A DNA stretch of 64,000 nt from Hysterangium stoloniferum (lineage: Eukaryota > Basidiomycota > Agaricomycetes > Hysterangiales > Hysterangiaceae): positions 434,001-498,000 of the forward strand of contig WHVD01000031.1 in NCBI GenBank assembly GCA_015178975.1. The letters are read 5' to 3'. The position numbers were made by a program, and so were the translations under genes. Positions 1 through 10,114 of this stretch are shown one piece after another. Under the pieces are notes generated by a model, which did no database searches, was not told the DNA's origin, and saw only the letters and a program-made list of their open reading frames with translations. Numbering within the stretch: position 1 is the stretch's first letter; each line of letters begins with the position of its first letter.

Positions 1-356
1 AGGAGAGAGGAAGGGGAGAGAGAGGAAGGGGAGGGAGAGAGGAGGGGAGGAGAGAGAGGAAGGGAGGGAGAGAGGAGGGAGGGAGAGAGAGGAGAGGGAG
101 AGAGAGAGGGGGAGAGAGGAAGGGGGAGGGAGAGGAAGGGGGAGGGAGAGAGGGAAGGAGGAGGAAGGGGAGGAGAGAGGAAGGGGAGGGAGAGAGGAAG
201 GGGGAGGAGAGAGGAAGGGGGAGGGAGAGAGGAAGGGGGAGGGAGAGAGGAAGGGGAGGGAGAGAGGAAGGGGAGGGAGAGAGGAAGGGGGAGGGAGAGA
301 GGAAGGGGAGGGAGAGAGGAAGGGGGAGGGAGAGAGGAAGGGGAGGGGGAGGGGGA
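1..356. repeat. Purine-only minisatellite (GAGAGAGGAAGGGG-type)
   Basis: The first ~356 bases of this strand are almost only A and G. They form an irregular tandem array of ~17-18 base units (AGAGAGGAAGGGGGAGGG and variants). It starts at or before the window edge and abuts the acidic-protein end of a transposase remnant. No gene is present. Such a homopurine tract could form triplex or G-rich structures and is a likely assembly trouble spot. Confidence 0.9.
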
Positions 357-358
357 GG

Positions 359-1369
359 CTGATGAACCAAATGAATCGGATTTGGATGAAGAAGAGGAAG
401 AGGAGGCAGAAATTGAGAATGAAGTGGATCTCTTAACATTCATTCAAACTCTTCAGGATGCACAGAGAGCTGCACAAGAAGAGGAGAAGCAGAAGAGGGC
501 CAAGACCAAGAGGCCAAGGTTTTATACTGGCAATCCCAAAAGATCCATGGCCAGATATGCTACAAAGAGGCAGAAGAGTACAGGAAGGAAAGCAAAATTT
601 CATCACAGATCATTTCAGGAAAAAGAACTGTAGAGATGTTTCATTTTCATATTCACCAGACAAGGAACCTGGGCCTGATGGAGCAGAAATAGAGGTATAT
701 ATCATGTTTATTCTAAAGTCACTCTGATTTACTAGCTAAGAATAAATGAGTAGGATCTCTACATTGAAGAAATGGATTTGATAAATGAAATCCAAGAAGA
801 GGAGATGGTGGATAAAGAGACAGAAAGTAATACTGTTGGAAACAGTGATCAGGAACTAATTCAAGGACTTTCTGTCAAACAGAGCCAGAAAGCCACATTG
901 ACAATGCATGAGAAACTTCAGGACATGCTTTGCTCATATGGTGATTACAGCATTGAATAATCATCAGATATTGCACTTGGCTCTATGGATTATTGTGATT
1001 TTCCAGCATTGCAACAGGCCTGTGCAAAGTTAACAGTGAAGGACAAAGATCCAAAAGTAGATATCTTTCTCAGAGCTGAACTGGGAGCTATGGTGGGCAC
1101 ATTAAACTTGTATTTGGATTCTACCCTGTCCTATAGATGGAGGGAAGCTTCATTTCTTGTTCCCAAGGCTGCTGGTCATGGTGTTTATCATGCAAGAAGA
1201 ATCTGAACTTGGATTCACCAATATCTGACAACAGGCAATCTACCAACACACCATTATGGAAGATCCCAATCACTTCTCCAAGATGAAGATTTTTGTCAAT
1301 TAATTCAACTTCATCTTCTTGAAAAAGGAAAAGATGGTATCATTAATGCTCAAGACATTGTTGATTTTA
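359..1369 (+). pseudogene. DDE transposase remnant, N-terminal half (copy A)
   Basis: Several frames each carry part of one protein: a Glu-rich start (382-633) with the PRFYTGNPKRS segment, an internal part (772-1206), then WIHQYLTTGNLPTHHYGRSQ (from ~1212), a DEDFCQLIQ segment and QDIVDFML (to ~1369). The same order and wording (WIRQFLGSGKLPLHRYG, DEDFSQAIQ, QDIVDFM) begin the second copy at 43.3 kb, so both belong to one family. From memory this is the basidiomycete DDE-superfamily transposase that later carries VDGHEREDVV. Stops and frameshifts separate the blocks, and the catalytic half is absent because a reverse-oriented LTR starts at 1370. Dead copy. Confidence 0.7.
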
Positions 1370-2040
1370 TGTTAAGAACTGGAATGGGAGGTTCAGGGAA
1401 CTGACAGGGACTGAACAGAAGGACTTGGCTTCAGCTTATGTGCTGTGCCCTTGCAAAGGTACCATCAAACGTCCTTAAATTTCAAATGTATAGGGTAATA
1501 CTCAGCAATTGGAAACTGAGCCATATGCAAACAGTTGGAAACTGAAGTGATGAATATGGAAGTTGAGGTTGAAGTTGTAAAAGGGTTGGGTTGTGAAATC
1601 GGATGGTGTTGGAATGCAGAGGTCATGAACAGATAGCGGGGTCAGAGACTAGAGGTGTATCTAAGTCAATCTTCTGATTGCTTAGTAGCTACATTACAGT
1701 GGGTTTATATATGAGTTATTGGCATCTAGAAAATACTAACTAAGGGAAGAGCGGAAATACCCCAATGACAAATAAACTTGACCAAGAAGAGGAAGGTTAC
1801 GATAAAGTCGGAAGCCATGAATAACTGAGGGTGGTAACTACAAAAAAGGAAACAGTCCATGAGTTACAGGTATATATACAGGCATATGTGAAATAGATCA
1901 TCAAAAGGATAAAAGGGCATATCAAAGTATAACCAGATAGTATGAGTATAACTTGACAGGGTTGTAAGTGGTGTTGATTGCTGTGAAAGTATACATAAGC
2001 TCCACCATAGGCTTATGGACTGCTTATTTTACTTATTGTG
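1370..2040 (-). mobile_element. Degenerate solo LTR, family B (reverse)
   Basis: Begins TGTTAAGAAC inside the transposase remnant. It then runs collinear with the reverse complement of the LTR at 2791-3510, for example AGGCATCTAGAAAATACTAA at ~1722 and the ATAAAAGGG, AACCAGA and ATGAGT blocks near 1910-1955. CpG sites of the younger copy are mostly TG or CA here. The right end is blurred; similarity fades by about 2040. No coding content. Confidence 0.6.
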
Positions 2041-2327
2041 TAAATTCTCACACTCAAGCCCATTTAATGACTCTTAAATTAGATATACATTGAGTTACAT
2101 ATTGTAGCTAATATTGTGAATATTCCTGAGGCAGGATGAGCAGCCATTAAATTGTTGTCATTTCATCTATTTTAATTACCAAACATTATCACTTGAGCTA
2201 CTTACACTACAGAATATATTGCCCTGCAAGGTAAATTATGATAATTGCTGCTTGATGTCTTATTCAGAGTAATACATATCTCCTTGGCCAGATGACTCAC
2301 AAGTGGTTTTTTGCTTGAGGCAGTATT
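2041..2327. other. AT-rich spacer, no gene seen
   Basis: Short AT-rich stretch between two LTR relics. I see no open frame, RNA gene or terminal repeat. Confidence 0.5.
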
Positions 2328-3908
2328 TGTTACAACTGGAAAACCTGGCAGACTCCACAAACTACCCTATATGCACCTGCACCCTTTATGCACCAGTTAT
2401 CAGTTTACTGGAATACCCACCAGAACCCAGATGTCAGACCTGTCCATGCCTGACCTTCATTATATCATGTACCAGTCACTGGAATACCTGCCTGGACCCC
2501 CTGCACGTCATCCCTGTCTATCTCCAACCCTGTCCCATGCATCAGTCACTGGACCCTGCTTGGAAAACCCATCAGCTCTCTAACTGAGCCCTGTTCCTGT
2601 TATGGTCAAATGACCTGTCACATTTCAGACTCTGCTCCCACCCCATTCCCATTATGGTCTAACAACCTGTCACATTTCAGACTCCACTCCACTCTGTTCT
2701 GTTCCTAACACCAAATTTGGTGTTTACTTATCTTGTTTCATGATTACTAGTTTATATTTCATTATTACTGGATTTGGTATGACATACATTTGTTACGACC
2801 GTGTTGCAACCCTATCGGTCCCGAGGTTATCGCCACTTATCAACGTTTTCAAGTCACCACTTTGGAAACCATTGGCCCCTGAAGCTGACATATGTTTTCT
2901 CAATGATCAAACTCCATTTACGCCCACATCAAAATAACTCATATTGTCTGGTTAAACTTTTGATACGTCCCTTTTATTATGTCGATCCGTTCAATCCTAT
3001 GTTTCACATATGTCTATATTTGTAGTCCTTGAACTATTTCCTTTTATCGTAATTCTGCTCTCGGTTATCATCGGCCTCTGAACTAATCATAAACTTCCCA
3101 TTCCTAGTCAAGCTTATTGTTAATATCATTTTCCGCCCTTCTCCCTGTTAGTATTTTCTAGATGCCTGTTACTTGTATATGAACCCGCTGTAGTTGTAGT
3201 TACTAGGCAATCAGAATATCGACTCAGAATACCCTCATACGTCTGTAACAGTCACAAACTAAGAATCCCCCATCCACCTTCACGTGTGCTCGCCCACTCC
3301 TGGCCCCGACCCCTTGGCCTGACACTCGACTTGTCCTTCGGTCCTGATCGGTATCTTGCCGAAAGGAACTCTTTAGGATTAGTCTTTGCCCGTCTGAAAT
3401 CTAAGGACACCCTACGGATATTTGTGAGGGCGCAGCACATAAGCTGAAGCCAAGTCCTTCCAATCGGTCCCTGTCGGCCACCGACATTAGTCAGTTTTCA
3501 GTTCTTAACAACATTCCACAGTCTATATAGTCTGGCAGATGTTGTACATACAATCCAGTCAGAAAATCAGCTTAGATTTCCCCCAGTAATCTCAGTACAT
3601 TTTCCACTCTATTCCTCTTTGAAACTGATATTTACCTCATCAGAGCCTGTGGGCTCTGACCTATCTATCACTCAACCTCCAACCCATCACCACCCAACCC
3701 CTCGACCTCCATAGGATTCCTGCAGTGACCCTCCAACCTCTCAACCCACCAACCACTCCCAGACTCCCTGGGATTCCTGTCCACCCATCTGAAATTGGAT
3801 GACATGATCTCATGAGGGTGCAGCCTATAAGCTGAAGCCAAGTCCTACCAGCTTTCCCGTGGGTTTCTCTGGAAACCCTCTGATAAGCACTGTGTGCACT
3901 TCTTAACA
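2328..3908 (+). mobile_element. Old solo LTR, family A, with GTATT target duplication
   Basis: Starts TGTTACAACTGG and ends CTTCTTAACA. The 5-base direct repeats GTATT lie at 2323-2327 and 3909-3913, the target duplication of a single insertion. It aligns over its length with the LTRs of the intact chromovirus at 35,150, including the TCTATATAG promoter block, AATCCAGTCAGAAAAT, and AGCCTATAAGCTGAAGCCAAG near the end. CpGs are nearly all lost. It is split by a younger LTR (2791-3510); without that insertion it is ~860 bp. No internal region remains, so it is a solo LTR left by LTR-LTR recombination. Confidence 0.85.
2791..3510 (+). mobile_element. Younger solo LTR, family B, nested, ACATT target duplication
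   Basis: 720 bp, TGTTACGACC to TTCTTAACA, flanked by the direct repeat ACATT at 2786-2790 and 3511-3515. Removing it and one ACATT restores the family A LTR reading GACATACATTCCACAGTC. It still holds many CpGs, unlike its host, so it is younger. It is related to the reverse copy at 1370. Minus-strand frames inside it (3252-3440) look like chance. Confidence 0.88.
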
Positions 3909-3913
3909 GTATT

Positions 3914-5829
3914 CCACAGTCAGGTCTATTGAACCAGCAACTGGTGTGGGACTCACAGTGAGTGGAGAACATCATTATATTAATATGACCTTAAAAAATG
4001 GGAATTTACATATTATTTGTGCATGATCTTACATTATACTCTAAAATTTATTTTGTATAGACACACTTTGATTGTAATTATGTAATCTTGACTGAAGGAT
4101 TTGTGACATGTTGGACAAAACAGCAAACCTGCTAAGGGTGCAAACAAGCTGCCTGCATCAATCCCAAGTAAGCACAATCATTGTCATTGCCCATTTGATG
4201 TATACAATATCAGCTTTTTACATGTCATTCTGAAATGCCCATGAAGAACACCCCATGCACACTTGTGCAGTGAATTTGAAGTATTCCATGCTACTTAGTA
4301 TCTTATATTTCATCAATAGCTCATGTGACTTCCTGACAGGTAGCTCTAGGAGCTGCTCCAATAAAACTTATCCCTTACCCCCTACTTCCTCATAGTAACC
4401 ATAACCTGAGTTGCTAACCAAACTCACCATACAATCAAGGTTCATGGTCAATTTCCATGGCAATTGAACACACTGAGTTGGAATAGATGCATTGGTATGG
4501 GTTTTTCATGCACACAGTGGTTGAGATCCAGAATTCAGAATCTTATTCTTTTTACTGTGTGAGGTGAGTGATTGATTGCCCCACCGACTTCAGTGGATAT
4601 TTCTCTTCATCATTAATGTTGACAAATGATCCTATGTGTATGTAGATAACAGAATCGGATAGTTGCTCAAGTCAACTTATCATGAAGCAGCAATTGGATC
4701 AGCTGAAGAAGCTTTGTTGGATTTCTGACTTGTGATGCTTCATTATAATGAGCTAGTCATTGTAGTAACTTGCACAACTTTCCCACAGAAGCCCAGTTCA
4801 TCATTGGTGCTCTCTTTTCTCATTCCTGAGTTGAAACATGATTGGAATATACAGATGGCACCTCCTGGCATGGATAGGTCCAACATCTACATAGAACTCA
4901 GCATTGAAATGGTCAAAATTATCTTGGTCTAATGCATCAACCCCAACCACTCATCACTTCTATGAATCACTGCTGAACCGCAGCCTCAGGTTGATAGTCT
5001 TGCATCAGTGTTGGTGAATATGAAGTCACCATATATAGCATTGGTGATTATTGACTACAAATCCTAAGAATTTCCACCAATGTATGTTATTCCAAAACAA
5101 AAAAACCATTTATAATCTCAATATGCTTGCAGTATCTTGGTTTTGCTAGTGTTGTCATTTTGGTATATGATCATATGATGATGTTTGACAATGAAGTGAG
5201 TATAGTGACACTGTTTGAAGGATGTTTCATGATACTTCTCCTTGTGCTGGTCAAATATGTTTGGCATACTAACAAGACAAAACCCAGTGAGAGATGTTTG
5301 CATATTTTGCATTTGACTTGCAACTGACTGCAATATCCAGTAATCCCATTATTCTTGCTTGTAAGTACTGTCATTTTGTCTATTGATTGGACTGTCCTCA
5401 TGTGCCATAAGAATCATTACCTCACCCCCCTTGCATTCATTGTGAATCTCAACAGTGAGCCCTTTACTTCAGTCTTCTCATTTTCCAAGCCTAAAGAGCC
5501 CATACAGCATATCCCCAGTCCCCTTTCCAGTGTCAGCTGCAATGCCACGAAATTGCCTAGCCCATTGTCCACCTCCAAGCATTGAGAGAAGCCCAGTTTT
5601 CTCTCCACAGGAATTGCCATCAATCTGGTCACCCTCTTCTGTTCCTTTCTCTCAACCCCCCCCCCCTGCCTTCCCACAACTCCAATTCCCTGTCAGAGAT
5701 CCTTCGATAGTCTTATATCTCCAGGCTTGAACTTATGTCCAGTGTAGTATACTGAAATCTCATGACAGCTGGGTCCCTTGGGTCCCCTCCCCTGGTACCT
5801 CCATCACCTGCTTTTCCAGTTGCAGACTT
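3914..5829. other. AT-rich region without recognisable genes
   Basis: About 1.9 kb with only short frames on both strands and no familiar domain. A Pro/Ser-rich stretch with a run of nine C at ~5657 leads into the BTB remnant at 5832 and may be its decayed upstream part. I see no tRNA, tandem array or terminal repeat. Confidence 0.5.
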
Positions 5830-5831
5830 GA

Positions 5832-6130
5832 AACTGGTCCAACATACCAAATATTATCTTGATGATGGGATCATATTCCAGGTATTTCTTTCATCACTTT
5901 GTCAGTCATTCACAACTGTTGTTGAGGACTTTCCAGGTCGAAGAAACACTTTTCAAAGTGCCACGACACATGTTCACAGAGGACTTGGCCTACTTTTTGC
6001 AACTTTACCAACTTCCCATGCTGGACAATACAGCACAAAAAGGAAGTTCCGAGGTTGACCCTATTACTCTGAATGACGTGTCAGGGACTGATTTCCTCCA
6101 TATTCTCGAGATTTTGTATCCACTGTGTGT
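5832..6130 (+). pseudogene. BTB/POZ-domain protein remnant
   Basis: Two frames together spell the start of a fungal BTB/POZ domain. The first gives TKYYLDDGIIFQ. After a frame change come VEETLFKVPRHMFTED, LPMLDNTAQKGSSE, DPITLNDVSGTDFLHILEIL and YPLC. This matches the usual order of fungal BTB proteins: F-DGN, then VE-TLFKVHR, then F-D, then F--FL-LYP. The frameshift (~5910) and lack of a downstream partner make it a dead fragment. BTB proteins of this sort are numerous and of unknown role in Agaricomycetes. Confidence 0.6.
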
Positions 6131-6639
6131 TTTTTTAACTTTGCTCCTCCCCGGAGCTCACTTATCATCTCCTTCCCATTTTCCTATACAGAACTATATC
6201 CAGTTACTCTAAATGTGCCGAAAAATGGACCAAAGCAGAGTGGAAGCCAATATTTCACTTTGCCTGATAATGGCAAATGTCTGATCTCCTGGCTGAATCA
6301 TCTGCATGGTTGCAAGCCTGTGCCTCGCCTTTCACCAAGATATCTATTGGATGATCTGCAGAATTACCAGATTGGGCATGGGAAGGGCTTGTCAAAATCT
6401 CTTTGCAGAGTGAACTGTTGACAGATGATGAGGGGGTCACTCTTGAGCTGTCTAATATTCTCAAGATTGCCCATGCCAGGGAAAGAATAGGATGTGAAGT
6501 TATGAGGACTGGTCAGCAACATCATATTAGTAAAGAGGGTGACCTTGAAAGTAAAGTACCCCTCAAAGAGCTTTGATGTAGTCACATTGATCCAGCTTCC
6601 ACATAGGTCACAAATATGAGATTCATCCACAGCAAGACA
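6131..6639. other. No clear gene; boundary between BTB and Crypton-like remnants
   Basis: Short overlapping frames only. A plus-strand frame (6125-6421) has no domain I know. The left end of the Crypton-like element probably lies here, but I cannot see defining termini. Confidence 0.4.
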
Positions 6640-8370
6640 TACCATCAGTAGATATGCATTTTCACATGAACACCTGGATCACATTTCTGGAAGAATTTGT
6701 ATATGGCCATGAATTATGGTCAAATCATTTCATATTTCCAAGCATAACTCTAACAGGAACTGTACAACCAGGGATGTCTATCTCTCATGACACAATCCAA
6801 AAGTGGCTTGACAAGTTTGTAAAAGGTGCTAAGATTGAGCTTGGTACTACCAAATTAACAACACACTGCTTTCATCGAGGGGGTGCACTGTATGCACCTG
6901 TGGGTAAGTGTTGGAGCCTTGCAACAATTTGGTGGTGAGGTGGATGGGCTCAAGGTGAACAATTGATTAATATTTTCAATATTCTTTGCTAATATTTGTT
7001 TTTCAAGTGAGATACATTAATTTGCTACTTCCTAGATGAACTGTATCACTATGAAGAAGGTCATGGTGATGCCTTGCATCCTATCAAAGTGGAAAAAGGT
7101 ACATCATTTCTCAATGAACATAGCAGCACACAAGTGCTGACTCTTACAGGCTGGACTCAAATCATTAAGACAAGCTTTGAGGAGTTGTGTCAGGATTTAC
7201 ACCGGGATTTCCAAATGACAAGTAATGATTGCAATTGTGCGGTCAGCAATACTCAGCACCGCAGTGAGCAACATCCAAACCTAATGCACCCTGGAGTTCA
7301 GCTTCAATTTACATCTATACTGCACCAGGTGTAAAGGGTATGCATATATGCATAATTGGACTAAGGAATAATAGTTGGATTATAGTACTTTATTATTTAT
7401 CTTTTATTTTCTTTCTTTATATTCTTTCTATATTTCGAGCATACCTTTATTTTGTAGTTTGAAGCTTTGTGTATACGTATGGGCGCTCTCGGCGCCAAAA
7501 CGACAGACACTTTTACCCAGCAGACACCACCTCGTAAACGACCCAGATGTCGAATAGCAAGAGGTGTCAAGGGTAACGTCTCAACTACCTTTAAAGGTAG
7601 TATTCTCTTGCATACTAACGTACTTTGGACTCGAACCGCGAAGGTCGAGTTCCACTCTAAGGTCTTTGCGCTAGTCGACATTATAGTCGACTCGCGCTAT
7701 TATTTCTTTACTCTAGATATTCAGCTTCGCGTTGATTATCTATTTTACATCTAGCTACAAGTTGTACCGTGAAGGTCAACTCTTTCATTCTTTCATTCTA
7801 GCCGTCAAGAGCAACTGTACAGTTGCTCTTGTGACACGTAGCATGTCTTCTTACTAGTACTGCTTGTCTAGTAATCTACGGTATTGTACTGTACGGTCAA
7901 TACCTGCTAATAGTAGTTGAATAAACACTATTCTTCGTATATCGAACGGTCAGAATCTATCGACTCTTCACACCAGGATACCATCGAAGTATCTGGCACA
8001 AGTGATCCTCAAATCACCTTATGAATCCCCAAGATCATTAAGCCCGAAAAAGCTCACCCCAATGTGCTGCCTACATGGAAACAGGCAGTAGATCATTGGG
8101 TGAGAGGAGATCCAAGTCAGAACTCACCTGCATTAAAAGATTGGAAGCCCGAATGGACAAAGGGTAAATACAAGGAAATGTATGCAGAAGCCTATCATCA
8201 GTGGAAGGTAGTTGCCCTTGAATTTCTCAAAAGGTATATACACTTTGCTTCTGGGTTAGGATGTCTAATCTAAGTGATGTACAGATTTAATTGTGATGAG
8301 GCTGCATTTCTGAATGCCTGGCCTCAAGCCTCCAGAGGATTTTCAATTTTGTTTAATGCGATAATGGAAG
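6640..8370 (+). pseudogene. Crypton-like tyrosine recombinase remnant, interrupted by an LTR
   Basis: Blocks in order: a FIFPSITLTGTVQPGMSISH segment (6744-), DTIQKWLDKF, then TTHCFHRGGALY (the H-x-x-R box of tyrosine recombinases, with the usual Arg replaced by His), then APVGKCWSLATIWW and GGWA. After stops, LDELYHYEEGHGDALHPIKV (7035-7090) follows. Past the LTR relic at ~7335-7985 come LPTWKQAVDHWVRGDP (8066-), DWKPEWTKGKYKEMY, and a DEAAFLNAWPQAS segment ending ~8370. The layout resembles YR-encoding Crypton-like elements I recall from Agaricomycetes; there the second block usually precedes the recombinase domain, so the order may be rearranged or two copies may be joined. Stop codons, the His substitution and the LTR make it dead. 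Confidence 0.55.
7335..7985 (+). mobile_element. LTR relic, family D
   Basis: Similar to the reverse complement of the solo LTR at 15,839-16,738. Shared blocks include AAGGGTATGC, GTTTGAAGCT-TGTGTATAC, CTCGGC-CCAAAA, GACAGACACTTTT and the GTCGA-rich stretch. It lies between two blocks of the Crypton-like remnant. It retains more CpG than its surroundings (7620-7740). The termini are not clean and I found no target duplication. Frames at 7397-7754 are within the repeat and not genes. Confidence 0.5.
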
Positions 8371-10114
8371 ATCGGAAAGGGAGGGGTCTGTCCAAGGTCT
8401 GAAACAGTAGATATGGATCTCCAGAATTGGAATCTCATTGTCAATGAGATCACTGGTGGTCACACAAGTTGACAGGACCACAGTGTATTGTCTAGAACCG
8501 AGATGGGATACAGGAGGTTACAGTGTACAGTAAGGTAAGAGAGAGAAAGGTACCTAGGCTATATACATCTATGATGTGGTCACATGCCAGAACAAAAGGA
8601 GTGGAACAAAGGAAACAAGAAACAAAGGGTGAACACATAACAAAGGAGTGAACACATAACAGGAACAATGAGTGAAAGTGTAAGACTGGGGCGCCAGGCT
8701 TACAAGAATCGAGAATGAAGGAGCAGAAAGATTGAAATTATACCCTAAACTTGATGCCATTCAGGCACCATATTACATTCACTATCATTAATTAAACCAT
8801 TTTTATTCACCCTATCTACAATATTTACATCTGCCTCAAGCCATGTCAACTCCAGGGAGTGGATTTGATCAGGTCTCTGAGTTGTCAAAGTTGACAGCAT
8901 TCATTCAAGTCAGAGTCAGAGTCACCTCCATGGGGATAGACAGCAAGAATGTTTCCCCAAAAAGTAGCCCCCATGCATTGAAGTAATCGGTGGTGTTGAG
9001 AAGACCGCTTTCCATTTGACAGAGTAGATGGCAGGAACTCACTCATTAGTAAGATATGATGGGGACGGCGGGATTTTCAGAGAGTCTCGGGAATATTTCT
9101 GAATTTGTACGAGCTCGGGCGATGGTTACGTCGAATTTCATAGGTGGATGCTTGATGCGCCATTTGTAGCACCCAAAGCAAAGTGTGTAAGCCTCCAGAT
9201 CCTAGACAGCCTATCGTAAATAGTCAATGGTTTGTTTCACCTGATAATATTACATCTACATCATGCAGGGGGCCAACATCGTGAAAAAGGAAGTCATAGC
9301 GAAGATTGCGAGGACGTCTGGGATATGAGTGTATTGGGTTCCAATAACAGGAAAAAAAGTGCAGCACACCAATCATGAGCCAAACAGAATAATACTATTT
9401 TCAGTACTAAATCCATCACTCGATCAGTTAAAGAAATAGTAAACATTGACTGATTGTGCGTTACATCTAATGTTGCGAAAAGACAGAATCAATCCATTTG
9501 TATGGACTGGTTCTGTGGCATAGTATCGAGTGCCGCACGATCCCTGCGTGCCGGGAGTAGTTCGGCACTCAACGTCCAGCCGAGCGTATGAAGGAGTCGC
9601 ACGCCTTTTGTTTCCTACGACATCTCTGTCAGTACAGTATCTGAAAATTTCGCATCCTTTCACGGATTATCATTCATTAATTCTTTCTTTTATTTCTCCC
9701 ACCCACCCTTCCCCCATATTGAGGATTTGGGTTAATCAATGAATCAAATTTAATATTTAATGATTGTTTAATCTATTGTTAAGTGAGAGTGAGAGTTGTA
9801 CTGCGAGAGAGGACCCGCCCTCCCGAGCGGCGAGTCTTCCCACGCATACGCGGAGAGCTAAGCTCTCCCCCTACCCAACCATACAGCTCTGCTCTCATCA
9901 CGACACAGACGAAGCTGGATGGTAAAACACCTTCCGGACGTGATATAAGATCAAGTGCCGATATGCCGAAGGTACAATTCGTAAACTGAGTGGTGCGCCT
10001 AAATACCATTGAGTTTGCTGTTTTTTGATATTTTTTGTGACTACGCTAATATCATGACAAACCAATAAGCGTCTGTGTCTCTGACTCAGGCTGTCAGTGT
10101 CTACGCATAAAGCC
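8371..10114. other. Intergenic, no gene seen
   Basis: 8371-8760 is AT-rich and repeat-like. From about 9060 the composition shifts to the more balanced, CpG-containing DNA of the gene blocks. Frames at 9424-9989 on both strands overlap one another and show no domain. This stretch probably includes the upstream region of the MFS gene at 10,115; no TATA box is obvious there. Confidence 0.5.
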
